Shown piece after piece: positions 8,708 to 16,986 of a stretch of DNA of 25,785 nucleotides. Positions within the stretch are counted from its first letter, which is position 1; each line of letters begins with the position of its first letter. The stretch lies in contig CAMBSR010000007.1 of assembly GCA_945870475.1 (NCBI GenBank), positions 1 to 25,785 on the forward strand, in the 5' to 3' direction. Source of the stretch: Phycisphaera mikurensis NBRC 102666 (GTDB taxonomy: Bacteria > Planctomycetota > Phycisphaerae > Phycisphaerales > SM1A02). The translations under genes were made by a program, and so were the position numbers. The notes below the pieces were generated by a model. It searched no databases. It worked only from the letters and a program-made list of their open reading frames with translations, and was not told the DNA's origin.

Positions 8708-10135
8708 ATGGCCAAGACCAAGACCAGCTTCGTCTGCCGCGACTGCGGGAACGTCCAGCCCAAGTGGATGGGAAAGTGTCCCGATTGCGGCGCCTGGGAC
8801 GCGCTCGAGCGATTCACCGAATCGTCGGACGCGGCCAGCGGTCCCGCGCCCGGTGCGCTCGGACTTGCGCCGGAAACGGACGGCCCCCGCACACCGCGCC
8901 GCGCCACGCCCATCGCCGACGTCAAGCCGCTCGACGTCCCGCGCGTCCCCACGGGCATCGTGGAGTTCGACCGCGTCCTCGGCGGAGGCATCGTCCCGGG
9001 CAGCGTCTCGCTCCTCGGCGGCGATCCCGGCATCGGCAAGAGCACGCTCCTCCTGCAGGCGGCGGCCGCGCTCGCCGGCCGCGGCCGCACCGTGCTGTAC
9101 GCCACCAGCGAGGAGAGCGCCGCGCAGGTGAAGATGCGTGCCGATCGCCTCGACGGCAGCGCCGACGCAGTGCGCGGCAGGAACCTGCTGCTCCTTGCAG
9201 AGCCGAACCTCGCCGTGATCGTGGAGGAAGCGCGCCGCACGTCGCCCGACTTCCTCGTCCTCGACTCCATCCAGCTCGCCTATCGCGGCGACATCGACGC
9301 CGTGCCTGGCAGCCTCCAGCAGCTTCGCCGCTGCTGCCTCGACCTCGTCACGCTCGCCAAGACCTCCGGCACCGCGGTCGCCATCGTCGGCCACGTCACC
9401 AAGGAAGGCGATCTCGCCGGCCCCAAGCTCCTCGAGCACCTCGTGGACGTGGTGCTCGCCTTCGAGGGCGACCGCCACCACGCCTACCGCGTCGTGCGCG
9501 CCGTGAAGAACCGTTTCGGAAGCACGCAGGAACTCGGCCTCTTCGAGATGTCGGGCACCGGCCTCGCCGAGGTGGAGGAAGCCACGCTCGCCGCCGAGAG
9601 CGCGCCTGCCACCAAGGGAAGCCCCGCCGCGCGCCGCGCGGGCACGGTGTTCGCGCCGCTACAGGCGGGTTCGCGCGTCCTCCTGGCGGAGATCCAGGCG
9701 CTCACCGCCACCGGCTTCCTCGGCGCCGCCAAGCGTCGTGCCAGCGGTCTCGACGCCGCGCGCCTCGCCATGCTCATCGCCGTGCTCGAGAAGCACGGCG
9801 GCCTGCGCCTCGGCGACCAGGACGTCTACGCCTCCGCGCTCGGTGGCATGCGAATCACCGAGCCCGCCGCCGACCTGGCCACGGCGCTCGCCATCGCCGG
9901 TGCGTTCTATGAGCGCGGCGCAGGTCCCGCCACCGTCGCACTCGGCGAGATCGCGCTCTCGGGCGACGTCCGCACCGTGCGGCAGCTCGATCAGCGCGTG
10001 CAGACGGCGGTGCGCCGCGGTGCGCGCCTGTTGCTCGTGCCTGCCGCCCAGGCATCCGCCGCCCGCGCCGTCGCCGGTGGCGCCGACGTGGTGCCGATCG
10101 CCCACGTCCGCGACGCGATCGAGCACCTGGCATAG
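8708..10135 (+). CDS. radA: DNA repair protein RadA (Sms)
   Basis: The protein is 475 residues from the ATG (MAKTKTSFVC). An in-frame GTG two codons upstream is less likely given promoter spacing and family starts. A zinc finger with C10, C13, C24 and C27 comes first. A RecA-like ATPase follows, with Walker A GGDPGIGKST at 104-113, and then the RadA-specific KNRFG at 267-271. The C-terminal third is the Lon-protease-like domain without protease activity. RadA is a hexameric branch-migration helicase acting in recombination and processing of stalled forks. It stands as a single gene divergent from the small basic protein. Confidence 0.96.
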   Translation: MAKTKTSFVCRDCGNVQPKWMGKCPDCGAWDALERFTESSDAASGPAPGALGLAPETDGPRTPRRATPIADVKPLDVPRVPTGIVEFDRVLGGGIVPGSVSLLGGDPGIGKSTLLLQAAAALAGRGRTVLYATSEESAAQVKMRADRLDGSADAVRGRNLLLLAEPNLAVIVEEARRTSPDFLVLDSIQLAYRGDIDAVPGSLQQLRRCCLDLVTLAKTSGTAVAIVGHVTKEGDLAGPKLLEHLVDVVLAFEGDRHHAYRVVRAVKNRFGSTQELGLFEMSGTGLAEVEEATLAAESAPATKGSPAARRAGTVFAPLQAGSRVLLAEIQALTATGFLGAAKRRASGLDAARLAMLIAVLEKHGGLRLGDQDVYASALGGMRITEPAADLATALAIAGAFYERGAGPATVALGEIALSGDVRTVRQLDQRVQTAVRRGARLLLVPAAQASAARAVAGGADVVPIAHVRDAIEHLA

Positions 10136-10226
10136 GGATCCGGCGGTTGCCCGGGCAGGCACGACCGGGGAATTTCCTCGATCACTGCGTGGCCGGCCCT
10201 TTCGATGGTGCCGTGTTATGGCAGCA

Positions 10227-10255
10227 TTGTTCCCTTCATGTGGCGCGGGTAGCGT
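10227..10255 (+). promoter_or_regulatory. Sigma70-like promoter of porin 1
   Basis: TTGTTC (10227-10232) and TAGCGT (10250-10255) are separated by 17 bases. The -10 ends 7 bases before the ATG. This is the only one of the short-gap promoters here with a recognisable -35 at standard spacing. Confidence 0.45.
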
Positions 10256-10262
10256 TCGCCAC

Positions 10263-11780
10263 ATGCTTGCGTGCTGCTTCCCCCTCGTCCTCGCCTTCGC
10301 CGCCCCGGGCGCGTGGGCGGGTACGCAGGACGGAGCCGCCGCTGCGCCCCCGCCAGCCATCGACAACAGCCGCATCGATCGCCTCCAGTCCGAGGTGGAG
10401 GCCCTGCGCCGCAAGACCGACGAACAGGCCAAGCAGATCGAGGACCTCAAGGCACAGAACGGCGAGGCCTGGCTCACCGAGCAGCGCGCGGGCCAGATCC
10501 GCGGCATCGTCGGCGACGTGCTGAGCGACTCGTCGACCCGCAGCTCGTTCCGCAACGATGGCGCCACCGCCGGTTACGACGGCAACTTCTTCCTCGCCAG
10601 TGCCGACGGCAACTTCCGCGTCAACATCGGCGGGCAGGTGCAGTCCCGCTTCGCCTACAGCTACCAGCCCACCAAGGCGATGACGCAGCAGCAGCGGGAC
10701 AACGGCCAGCAGAACGAGTACGGCTTCGAGCTCCGCCGCGTGCGGATGAACTTCTTCGGCCACATGTTCGACCCCAGCTGGACGTACCGCGTGCAATTTG
10801 CCTCGGATCGCGACGCGCAGAACGTCAACCAGGCGTTCAACCTCGAGGACGTGTTCATCGAGAAGGCGCTCGGCGACGGGTTCTTCGTGCGCGTCGGCCA
10901 GTGGAAGAACTTCTTCAACTACGAGGAGAACACCTCGAGCCGCACGCTGCAGTTCGCGGAACGCTCGCTGGTGAACCAGTACTACAACACCAAGTGGATC
11001 CAGGGCGTCCTGCTCGGATGGTCATCGGAGCGGCTGCACCTCTTCGCCTCGTACAACGACGGCGGCGCCAACCGCAACCTGGGCGCGATCCAGACCGGCG
11101 GCGAGCCGACCGACTGGGCATTCACCGGTCGTGCGGAGTACGTGCTCGACGGTGCGTGGGGACAGTTCAAGGACATGCAGGGATGGCGCGGCAGCCCCTT
11201 CGCCGCCATGGTCGGCGCCGCGGTCAACTGGCAGCATGCGCCGGGCACGCCTCCTGCCGGCCGGCCATCCATCGGCAACGGCCAGCTCAGCCCCACCGTT
11301 GCCGACCAGGTGACGCTCCTCTCGTACACCGCGGACTTCAACATGCGCGGCGACGGCTGGAGCTTCTGGACCGCATTCCTGGGCAATTACCTGTACGACG
11401 GCGGCAGCGTCGCCACGGGGCTCGGTGTCGAGGACAGCATCTCGTACGGCGCCGTGGTGCAGGGCGGGGTGTTCGTCACCGACGCGCTCGAGCTGATCGC
11501 GCGATACGAATTCCTGCGCGTGGTCTCCGACCAGCAGGTTTCTTCCGTGAACTCCGCGCTGAGCAACCAGACGCTCAACATCGTGACGCTCGGCTTCAAC
11601 TACTACTTCAACAAGAACTCGCTCAAGTTCACGCTCGACGGCGGCTGGGCATTCGACGCGGTGCAGTTCTCCAACGGTCTCTACGGAGAGCCGATCGCCG
11701 GCGCCAACTGGCGCTCCACGAGCACCGGGCAGGGCGTTGGCGAGGTCGTCATTCGCGCGCAGATGCAGCTGCTGTTCTGA
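10263..11780 (+). CDS. Outer-membrane porin, paralogue 1
   Basis: The protein is 505 residues. A signal peptide (MLACCFPLVLAFAAPGAWA) precedes a coiled-coil stretch (RIDRLQSEVEALRRKTDEQA and on to about residue 65). The module GEAWLTEQRAGQIRGIVGDV follows from residue 67, and then a beta-barrel region begins near NFRVNIGGQVQSRF. Alternating aromatic and polar strands, the motif WKNFFNYEE and the final residues QLLF with terminal Phe support an outer-membrane barrel. It resembles phosphate-selective or O/P-type porins in style, but the substrate cannot be read. The frame is open upstream; the ATG at 10263 is chosen for the signal peptide and promoter. Confidence 0.88.
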   Translation: MLACCFPLVLAFAAPGAWAGTQDGAAAAPPPAIDNSRIDRLQSEVEALRRKTDEQAKQIEDLKAQNGEAWLTEQRAGQIRGIVGDVLSDSSTRSSFRNDGATAGYDGNFFLASADGNFRVNIGGQVQSRFAYSYQPTKAMTQQQRDNGQQNEYGFELRRVRMNFFGHMFDPSWTYRVQFASDRDAQNVNQAFNLEDVFIEKALGDGFFVRVGQWKNFFNYEENTSSRTLQFAERSLVNQYYNTKWIQGVLLGWSSERLHLFASYNDGGANRNLGAIQTGGEPTDWAFTGRAEYVLDGAWGQFKDMQGWRGSPFAAMVGAAVNWQHAPGTPPAGRPSIGNGQLSPTVADQVTLLSYTADFNMRGDGWSFWTAFLGNYLYDGGSVATGLGVEDSISYGAVVQGGVFVTDALELIARYEFLRVVSDQQVSSVNSALSNQTLNIVTLGFNYYFNKNSLKFTLDGGWAFDAVQFSNGLYGEPIAGANWRSTSTGQGVGEVVIRAQMQLLF

Positions 11781-11842
11781 CCTGGTTCCGACGGCTGCTG
11801 CGCCACCGTGAGCAGTGACCCGGGGCATCGGCGGCGTACGGA

Positions 11843-11868
11843 GGCGGTCCGAACCGCCGCACGGACCG
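11843..11868. terminator. Overlapping alternative hairpins after porin 1
   Basis: GGCGGT (11843-11848) can pair with ACCGCC (11853-11858). The overlapping CGGTCCG (11845-11851) can instead pair with CGGACCG (11862-11868). The two folds exclude each other. There is no U-tract, so a role as porin 1 terminator is only a guess. Confidence 0.3.
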
Positions 11869-12030
11869 AAATGCAGAGCGCCACCGCCGATTTGCTTGCT
11901 AAACAATCCCGCCATAAAGGTTTAGGTAATATTTCCCATGCCGACGGCGGGCGAGCGGACAATCCGTAAACCGCGATTCCGCGCTCTCAAAGGGGTTTTT
12001 GATCATTCCCCCGCACGCTTGCCTTGACCT

Positions 12031-12039
12031 TGCTATGAT
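12031..12039 (+). promoter_or_regulatory. Extended -10 promoter of porin 2 (TGCTATGAT)
   Basis: TGCTATGAT matches the extended -10 form TGnTATAAT with one change in the hexamer. Nearby TTGACC (12024-12029) is too close to be its -35. Transcription would begin near 12046, giving a leader of about 140 bases. Confidence 0.5.
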
Positions 12040-12172
12040 CCTTCCTTCAACCAATCAGCCTTCGTTGGCCGATAGCGGTTGCAGCCCAATTACGTCCACC
12101 GCGTTGGTGGGTCACTGGATTGGGGTTTCGTCACTGGGACGCGGGTGAAACGTCAGAGCCCCGGCCCGATAC

Positions 12173-12178
12173 AAGGAG
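12173..12178 (+). promoter_or_regulatory. Strong Shine-Dalgarno of porin 2
   Basis: AAGGAG lies 9 bases before the ATG at 12188. It contrasts with the other three porins, which have no Shine-Dalgarno and very short upstream gaps. Confidence 0.75.
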
Positions 12179-12187
12179 CGAACGCAT

Positions 12188-13579
12188 ATGAGTCTGACCA
12201 AGTTTGTTGGGCTCCTCGCGGGCTCGACCCTCACGCTCACCGGCGTGAGCTTCGGAGCCGTTGAGGCGACTAACGACACCACCGCCCAGATCAATGAGCT
12301 GAAGGCCGAAATCGCGGCCCTCAAGAGCAATCAGGGTGAGCAGTGGCTGACCGAGCAGCGCGCGGACGAGATCCGCGGCGTCGTCCAGGACGTCCGGGCC
12401 GACTCCAACACCCGTTCCAGCTTCCAGCAGGCTGGCGGCGCGACTGCCGGTTACAACAACGGCTTCTTCCTCTCCAGCGCTGATGGCAACTACACGCTGA
12501 AGATCAACGCCCTCGAGCAGGTTCGCTTCGTCTGGAACAACACGTACCAGAGCACCACCACCGGTCCGGACGGCAACGATGCCAACCAGTGGGGCTTCGA
12601 AAACCGTCGCACCCAGGCTTACTTCTCGGGCAACGTCGTTGACCCGAGCTGGAAGTACCTGGTCGGCTTCGCGTACGACGCGCAGAACGATCCGTACGAC
12701 AACAACAACTCCGCTGACGGCGCCCCGAACTTCAACCTGTACTACGCCAACATCACGAAGTCGTTCGGCAACGGCTTCTCGGTGAGCGTCGGCCAGATGA
12801 ACGTGCCGTGGACGGTCGAGAGCCAGCTCTTCAACGCCGGCTCCACCCAGATGGGTGACTTCTCGATCTTCGAGTACCAGTGGGGCGCAGGCCAGCAGGT
12901 CGGCGCGCTCGCCAAGTACGAGGCCGACATGTGGCGCGTCCAGGGCGGTTGGTACAACGTCGTCGCCGCTGGCGCGACCGAGTACGTCAACCAGTGGGAC
13001 AACACCGACAACGCGAGCATCGCCGTTGCCGGTCGCGCGGAGTACAAGGTTGCCGGTACCTGGGAGCAGTTCTCGAAGGAGAGCAGCTTCAAGGGTGAGG
13101 AGTTCGGTCTCCTCGTCGGCGGCGGCGTGCTCTGGCAGAACGGCCGTGCACAGAACGGTGGCGACTACTACAGCAACAACCCGTTTGCCCTCACGGCTGA
13201 CGCGCAGGCGAAGTTCGGTGGCTTCAACGTCATCGGTCAGCTCCTCTGGGCGACCGGCGCGGCGAATGCCGACAACGATTCGAACTGGGGCTTCAATGTC
13301 CAGGGCGGCGCGTTCGTGACCGACGACCTCGAGTTCTTCGGCGCCTGGGCGTACGCCCAGACGAACGACACCACCAACTTCCTGCAGGCCGGTGCCAACT
13401 GGTACTTCGCCAAGAACAGCATGAAGATGACCATGATGGGCATCATTCCGCTCAACGGCGCAGCCGCGTCTTCGACCAGCTCGACGAACGACAACCTCCG
13501 TGGTTACAACGGCGGTATCGGTCTCGGCACCGAAGACAACAACTTCTCGTTCGTCTGGCAGCTCCAGATGATGTTCTGA
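12188..13579 (+). CDS. Outer-membrane porin, paralogue 2 (probable major porin)
   Basis: The protein is 463 residues. A signal peptide (MSLTKFVGLLAGSTLTLTGV, cut near SFGA) leads to a short coiled coil (INELKAEIAALKSN). The shared module GEQWLTEQRADEIRGVVQDV starts at residue 50, and the barrel then ends in LQMMF. A second shared motif, AGTWEQF, lies in the barrel. Compared with its neighbours the gene uses many more GCT, GGT and GTT codons and is Asn-rich. A strong Shine-Dalgarno, an extended -10 promoter and a perfect terminator accompany it. Together these suggest the most highly expressed porin. Substrate is unknown. Confidence 0.9.
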   Translation: MSLTKFVGLLAGSTLTLTGVSFGAVEATNDTTAQINELKAEIAALKSNQGEQWLTEQRADEIRGVVQDVRADSNTRSSFQQAGGATAGYNNGFFLSSADGNYTLKINALEQVRFVWNNTYQSTTTGPDGNDANQWGFENRRTQAYFSGNVVDPSWKYLVGFAYDAQNDPYDNNNSADGAPNFNLYYANITKSFGNGFSVSVGQMNVPWTVESQLFNAGSTQMGDFSIFEYQWGAGQQVGALAKYEADMWRVQGGWYNVVAAGATEYVNQWDNTDNASIAVAGRAEYKVAGTWEQFSKESSFKGEEFGLLVGGGVLWQNGRAQNGGDYYSNNPFALTADAQAKFGGFNVIGQLLWATGAANADNDSNWGFNVQGGAFVTDDLEFFGAWAYAQTNDTTNFLQAGANWYFAKNSMKMTMMGIIPLNGAAASSTSSTNDNLRGYNGGIGLGTEDNNFSFVWQLQMMF

Positions 13580-13590
13580 TCCTCGGATCA
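13577..13590. repeat. 14-bp palindrome at the porin 2 stop codon
   Basis: TGATCC-TC-GGATCA is a perfect inverted repeat that includes the stop codon TGA. Being only 6 bp with a 2-base centre it would be a weak RNA hairpin, possibly slowing 3' decay ahead of the terminator. Confidence 0.5.
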
Positions 13591-13628
13591 GCCTCATCTG
13601 CAGCGCAGCAACGACCAAGTGAACCTTC

Positions 13629-13665
13629 CATCGGACCCGGCCTCGGCCGGGTCCGATGTGTTTTT
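13629..13665 (+). terminator. Rho-independent terminator of porin 2
   Basis: CATCGGACCCGGC pairs exactly with GCCGGGTCCGATG (13-bp stem, loop CTCG), followed by TGTTTTT. It is the only complete intrinsic terminator in the window and lies 50 bases after the stop. Confidence 0.92.
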
Positions 13666-13674
13666 GCCCGCGGC

Positions 13675-13680
13675 TAGCCT
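13675..13680 (+). promoter_or_regulatory. -10-like TAGCCT of porin 3
   Basis: TAGCCT ends 9 bases before the ATG at 13690 and sits just after the porin 2 terminator. The gap has no Shine-Dalgarno. Confidence 0.4.
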
Positions 13681-13689
13681 GACGCCTGG

Positions 13690-15087
13690 ATGAGTGCACG
13701 CCACGCCATGTTCGTCGCCATCGCGAGCGCCCAGCTCGTTGCGCGATCGTTCGCGGGTGCCGCGTTGCTGGCGGACACGGCGGCCCCGGATGACGTGCAG
13801 GCAGACCTCGACGCCATGCGCGCCGATCTTGCGAACCTCCGTCGCGCGCAAGGCGAGGCGTGGATCGACGAGCGCCGCGGCGCAGAGATCCGCGCACTTG
13901 TCTCGGACGTCCTGTCCGACAGCAGCGCGCGAACGCAGTGGGCCGGCTCCGGCGATTCCTTCGCCACGGGCTACGACCCATCGCGCGGATTCTTCATGGG
14001 ATCCGCGGACGCGCAGCACACTGTCCACGCCTTCGGCTTCACGCAGGTGCGCTTCAACGTCAGCAACGGCTACGACGCTGCCGAGCGCACGCCCTCGTCG
14101 GAAACCACGTGGGGCATGGAAGTGCGTCGCGCGCAGCTCTTCCTCGGCGGAAACCTCGATGGCCCGGGCCTCACCTGGCTCATCGGCCTGAGCATCGGTG
14201 CGTGGAACGACCCGGTGGACCTGCAGCTGGTGCAGCAGGATCCGTCGTCCGTGAACGGCACTCCCGCCAGCGTGAGCTACCTGAACGTCACCAAGCACCT
14301 CGGCGATGGCCTCTACGTGCAGGCGGGCTCCATCTTCACGCCGTTCACCTATGAAAGCCACCTGTTTTCCACGGCCCAGACGCAGATGGGCGAATGCTCG
14401 ATGATCGAGTGGCTGTTCACCGCGGCGTTCACCACCGGCGTGAGCGTGGGCCAGCTCACCGATTCCGTGATGTGGCAGACCTGCTTCGGCAACCAGGTCG
14501 GCACCGCGCCGAGCGTTTGGGACGGAGCGGAGAACCAGAGCATCGCCATGGCGGGCCGGCTCAACTGGAAGCTGTGCGGCACGTGGGAGCAGTACCTCCT
14601 CGAGACCAGCTTCCCCGACCAGCCGTTCGGCGCGTTCGTCGGCGTGGCGGGCCGGATGGAGAACGGTCGCGCGGCCAACGCCGCCGTTGACGGCGGGGCA
14701 AACCCCTCGGCGCTCACTGGTGACGTGGCGCTCATGTTCGGCGGCGCCAACCTCATCCTGCAGGGCATCTGGGCGGACCAATGGACCTCCCGCGGCAGCC
14801 AGTCGTGGGGCGGCCTGGTGCAGGGCGGGTGGTTCCTCGGGCCGGCAGTCGAGTCATTCGCCAGCTTCGCCATCGCCGACGTGGTCGACATCCAGTCCAC
14901 GCTCTCCACCGGGCTGAACTGGTACATCGACCGCTCCTCGCTCAAGCTGACCGGTCGCGTGATGATTCCGCTTGCCGGCAGCCCCGACAACTTCACCTCT
15001 GCCGTGCTGCCCCCGCAGGGCCTTTCCGGCGGCGATCACCCGAACAACAACGTCGGGGTGTCCGTCCAGCTGCAGGCCTCCTTCTGA
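13690..15087 (+). CDS. Outer-membrane porin, paralogue 3 (divergent)
   Basis: The protein is 465 residues. The shared module appears as GEAWIDERRGAEIRALVSDV from residue 55, less conserved than in the other three. The barrel carries the motif CGTWEQY and ends in LQASF. The N-terminus (MSARHAMFVAIASAQLVARSFAGAA) is a weak signal peptide with an Arg inside the hydrophobic stretch; an in-frame ATG at 13708 is possible but lies far from the -10. Three Cys in the barrel (within GECSM, QTCFG and KLCGT) are unusual for an outer-membrane protein. It lies between the porin 2 terminator and its own -10, so it is probably expressed separately. Substrate is unknown. Confidence 0.85.
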   Translation: MSARHAMFVAIASAQLVARSFAGAALLADTAAPDDVQADLDAMRADLANLRRAQGEAWIDERRGAEIRALVSDVLSDSSARTQWAGSGDSFATGYDPSRGFFMGSADAQHTVHAFGFTQVRFNVSNGYDAAERTPSSETTWGMEVRRAQLFLGGNLDGPGLTWLIGLSIGAWNDPVDLQLVQQDPSSVNGTPASVSYLNVTKHLGDGLYVQAGSIFTPFTYESHLFSTAQTQMGECSMIEWLFTAAFTTGVSVGQLTDSVMWQTCFGNQVGTAPSVWDGAENQSIAMAGRLNWKLCGTWEQYLLETSFPDQPFGAFVGVAGRMENGRAANAAVDGGANPSALTGDVALMFGGANLILQGIWADQWTSRGSQSWGGLVQGGWFLGPAVESFASFAIADVVDIQSTLSTGLNWYIDRSSLKLTGRVMIPLAGSPDNFTSAVLPPQGLSGGDHPNNNVGVSVQLQASF

Positions 15088-15120
15088 AGCCGTGACGAGT
15101 TGGCCGGCCAAGGCAAGACC

Positions 15121-15140
15121 GCCGATTTTCGCCAATCGGC
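15121..15140. repeat. Hairpin between porins 3 and 4
   Basis: GCCGATT and AATCGGC form a perfect 7-bp stem with the loop TTCGCC. A 12-bp palindrome TTGGCCGGCCAA (15100-15111) lies just before it. Neither has a U-tract; they may mark the porin 3 transcript end. Confidence 0.4.
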
Positions 15141-15189
15141 ACCCCCGGCTGCAGGCGTCGGCCGGGCACGGCCGATGAACCCTGTCAGA

Positions 15190-15195
15190 TAGGAT
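15190..15195 (+). promoter_or_regulatory. -10-like TAGGAT of porin 4
   Basis: TAGGAT ends 10 bases before the ATG at 15206, with no Shine-Dalgarno in between. Confidence 0.4.
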
Positions 15196-15205
15196 TCGTC
15201 CCTGC

Positions 15206-16879
15206 ATGCCCCGAACACCGGGACATCCCTGCGCCGCGCTTGCCGCCGCCGTCGCCCTTGCCGGGTCCGGCGTGGCGATGGCGCAATCCGCGTCGCCTGC
15301 GGACCCTGCAGCATCGGGCGACGTCCTGGCGCGCCCCGCGCCGAGCGTCGACGAGCTGATGAAGCGCCTCGACACCCTCGAGGACCGCAACCGTGAGCTC
15401 GAGGCGCGCGTCACCGACCTCAACCGCCAGCAGGGCGAGGAGTGGCTCGGCGAGCAGCGCGCCGGACAGATCCGCGACATCGTCCGCGACGTCCTCGCCG
15501 ACAGCGACCAGCGCGCCAACCTGAGCGACGGCGGCATGACCGCCGGCTGGAACGACGGCTTCTTCCTGGGCAGCAGCGACGGGCGCTTCCGCATGAACGT
15601 CGGCGGCTTCGTGCAGAGCCGCTTCACGTGGAGCGCCATCCGCACCGGCAACTACAACACCAGCAGCAGCGCGGGTTCGCAGCCGGTGTTCGACCGCAAG
15701 GACAATCGCTACGGCTTCAACATCCCGGACCTCCAGCTCTGGGCCGACGGCCACCTGTTCAGCCGCGACTTCCAGTACATGGTGAAGGCGCGCTTCTACG
15801 AGCAGGTCACCACCAACATCAACAAGGGCGACCAGAACGGCAGCTCGGCTGCCATCCCGGGTGGCCCTGACTTCAGCGAGATCGAGCTGATGGATGCCTG
15901 GATCCGCATCAACATGGACGATCACTGGTCGGTCCGCACCGGCCAGTACCGCTCGCCGTTCTCGCGCGGCTTCCTGGTGCTCGAGCAGTACCAGATGTCC
16001 TCGGCGCGCTCGGTGGTGGACTTCCACTACGCCCTCGGCTACACGACCGGCCTGGAACTCGAATACCAGAGCGACGAGGTCCGTTCGCGTCTCTCCATCG
16101 ACAACGGCGCCGAGGACAACCTGATGGGTGACATCGACGCGGTGTACGGCGCGAACGGCTACAAGATCTGGCCCACCGGCAGCTTCGGCGGGCAGAACGC
16201 CCCGTACTGGGAGCAGAACGCCGTCTTCAGCGTCACGCACCGCATCGACTGGAAGCCGGCCGGCACGTGGGAGCAGTTCCGCAGCTACACCAGCCCCTCG
16301 ACGGAGACGTTCGGTTTCCTGGCGGGCCTTGGCATTCACTACCAGCAGTCGCAGGGATACCAGGCCAACCAGGGCACCCCCGGTTCGGACAGCCCGACTT
16401 CCCAGTGGTTCGCCGCGACCATCGATGCGCAGGCCAATTACGGCGGTGCGTCGGTCTACGGCGCGGTGTTCTACAACAACGTGAACGCCCCGGGAGCCCT
16501 GCAGCCGGCGTTCGGAGATGCGCAGTCCGGTGGCTCGGCCGAGGACATCGGCACGCTGAACATCTTTGCCGCGCAGCTCCAGGGCGCCATCTACTTTGCG
16601 CCCAAGTGGGAAGCGTTCGCGCGTTACGAATTCGCCTACATCAGCGGCGGCAACAGCAACCTGAGCGGCCTCAATCCCACCATCGCCGACCCCGACCCCC
16701 TCAACCTGCTGACCATCGGCGCCAACTACTACATCGATGGCCACGACCTCAAGTGGACCACCGACCTCGGCTGGGCCATCACCCAGGTCAATCCGTGGTT
16801 CGCCGACGTGAATGCCGGCTGGCGTCCCTCGCAGGCGAACGAGGTGGTGTTCCGCACGCAGCTGCAGCTGATCTTCTGA
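15206..16879 (+). CDS. Outer-membrane porin, paralogue 4
   Basis: The protein is 557 residues, the longest of the four. The signal peptide (MPRTPGHPCAALAAAVALAG, then SGVAMA) is followed by a coiled coil (VDELMKRLDTLEDRNRELEA). The module GEEWLGEQRAGQIRDIVRDV begins at residue 77. The barrel shows the phosphate-porin-like order DAWIRINMDDHWSVRTGQY, SPFSRGF and AGTWEQF, and ends in LQLIF with terminal Phe. A longer loop around 16480-16560 adds length. By overall style it is the closest of the four to O/P-type porins, but ion selectivity cannot be assigned. Confidence 0.9.
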   Translation: MPRTPGHPCAALAAAVALAGSGVAMAQSASPADPAASGDVLARPAPSVDELMKRLDTLEDRNRELEARVTDLNRQQGEEWLGEQRAGQIRDIVRDVLADSDQRANLSDGGMTAGWNDGFFLGSSDGRFRMNVGGFVQSRFTWSAIRTGNYNTSSSAGSQPVFDRKDNRYGFNIPDLQLWADGHLFSRDFQYMVKARFYEQVTTNINKGDQNGSSAAIPGGPDFSEIELMDAWIRINMDDHWSVRTGQYRSPFSRGFLVLEQYQMSSARSVVDFHYALGYTTGLELEYQSDEVRSRLSIDNGAEDNLMGDIDAVYGANGYKIWPTGSFGGQNAPYWEQNAVFSVTHRIDWKPAGTWEQFRSYTSPSTETFGFLAGLGIHYQQSQGYQANQGTPGSDSPTSQWFAATIDAQANYGGASVYGAVFYNNVNAPGALQPAFGDAQSGGSAEDIGTLNIFAAQLQGAIYFAPKWEAFARYEFAYISGGNSNLSGLNPTIADPDPLNLLTIGANYYIDGHDLKWTTDLGWAITQVNPWFADVNAGWRPSQANEVVFRTQLQLIF

Positions 16880-16896
16880 ATCCTGGTCTGCCGGGG

Positions 16897-16925
16897 CTTG
16901 GAGGGGCATTTCGCCCGTTTCCAAG
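16897..16925. terminator. Imperfect hairpin after porin 4
   Basis: CTTGGA (16897-16902) pairs with TCCAAG (16920-16925), and GGGC (16904-16907) with GCCC (16913-16916) inside it. It begins 18 bases after the stop. There is no U-tract, so it is a weak terminator candidate. Confidence 0.4.
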
Positions 16926-16971
16926 CGGCATTGCGCGGTTTCCGCCCGGCGGTTCGCTGCCGCGGATTCCC

Positions 16972-16977
16972 TATCAT
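16972..16977 (+). promoter_or_regulatory. -10-like TATCAT of purL
   Basis: TATCAT ends 9 bases before the purL ATG. The gap TCGGGGCCC holds no purine-rich Shine-Dalgarno. Spacing equals that at nuoH and porin 3. Confidence 0.45.
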
Positions 16978-16986
16978 TCGGGGCCC

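Larger units (their letters stand above)
11781..12187. other. Intergenic region and long leader before porin 2
   Basis: These 407 bases show no credible gene. The first part holds overlapping hairpins (11843-11868). From about 11880 to 12060 base composition is clearly less GC-rich, with TAATAT and TTTTT runs. An extended -10 at 12031-12039 would start a leader of about 140 bases, containing a small hairpin CCACC-GCGTT-GGTGG (12096-12110) and a Shine-Dalgarno at 12173-12178. This is by far the longest leader of the four porins. Confidence 0.6.

Noticed and set aside
8404..9270. Long leftward reading frame extending the small basic protein into radA
   Set aside because: The upstream part is antisense to radA with low-complexity composition; the ATG at 8613 with its TACCCT hexamer is a better start.
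12024..12039. TTGACC as -35 for the TATGAT of porin 2
   Set aside because: Only 4 bases separate them; an extended -10 without -35 explains the site better.
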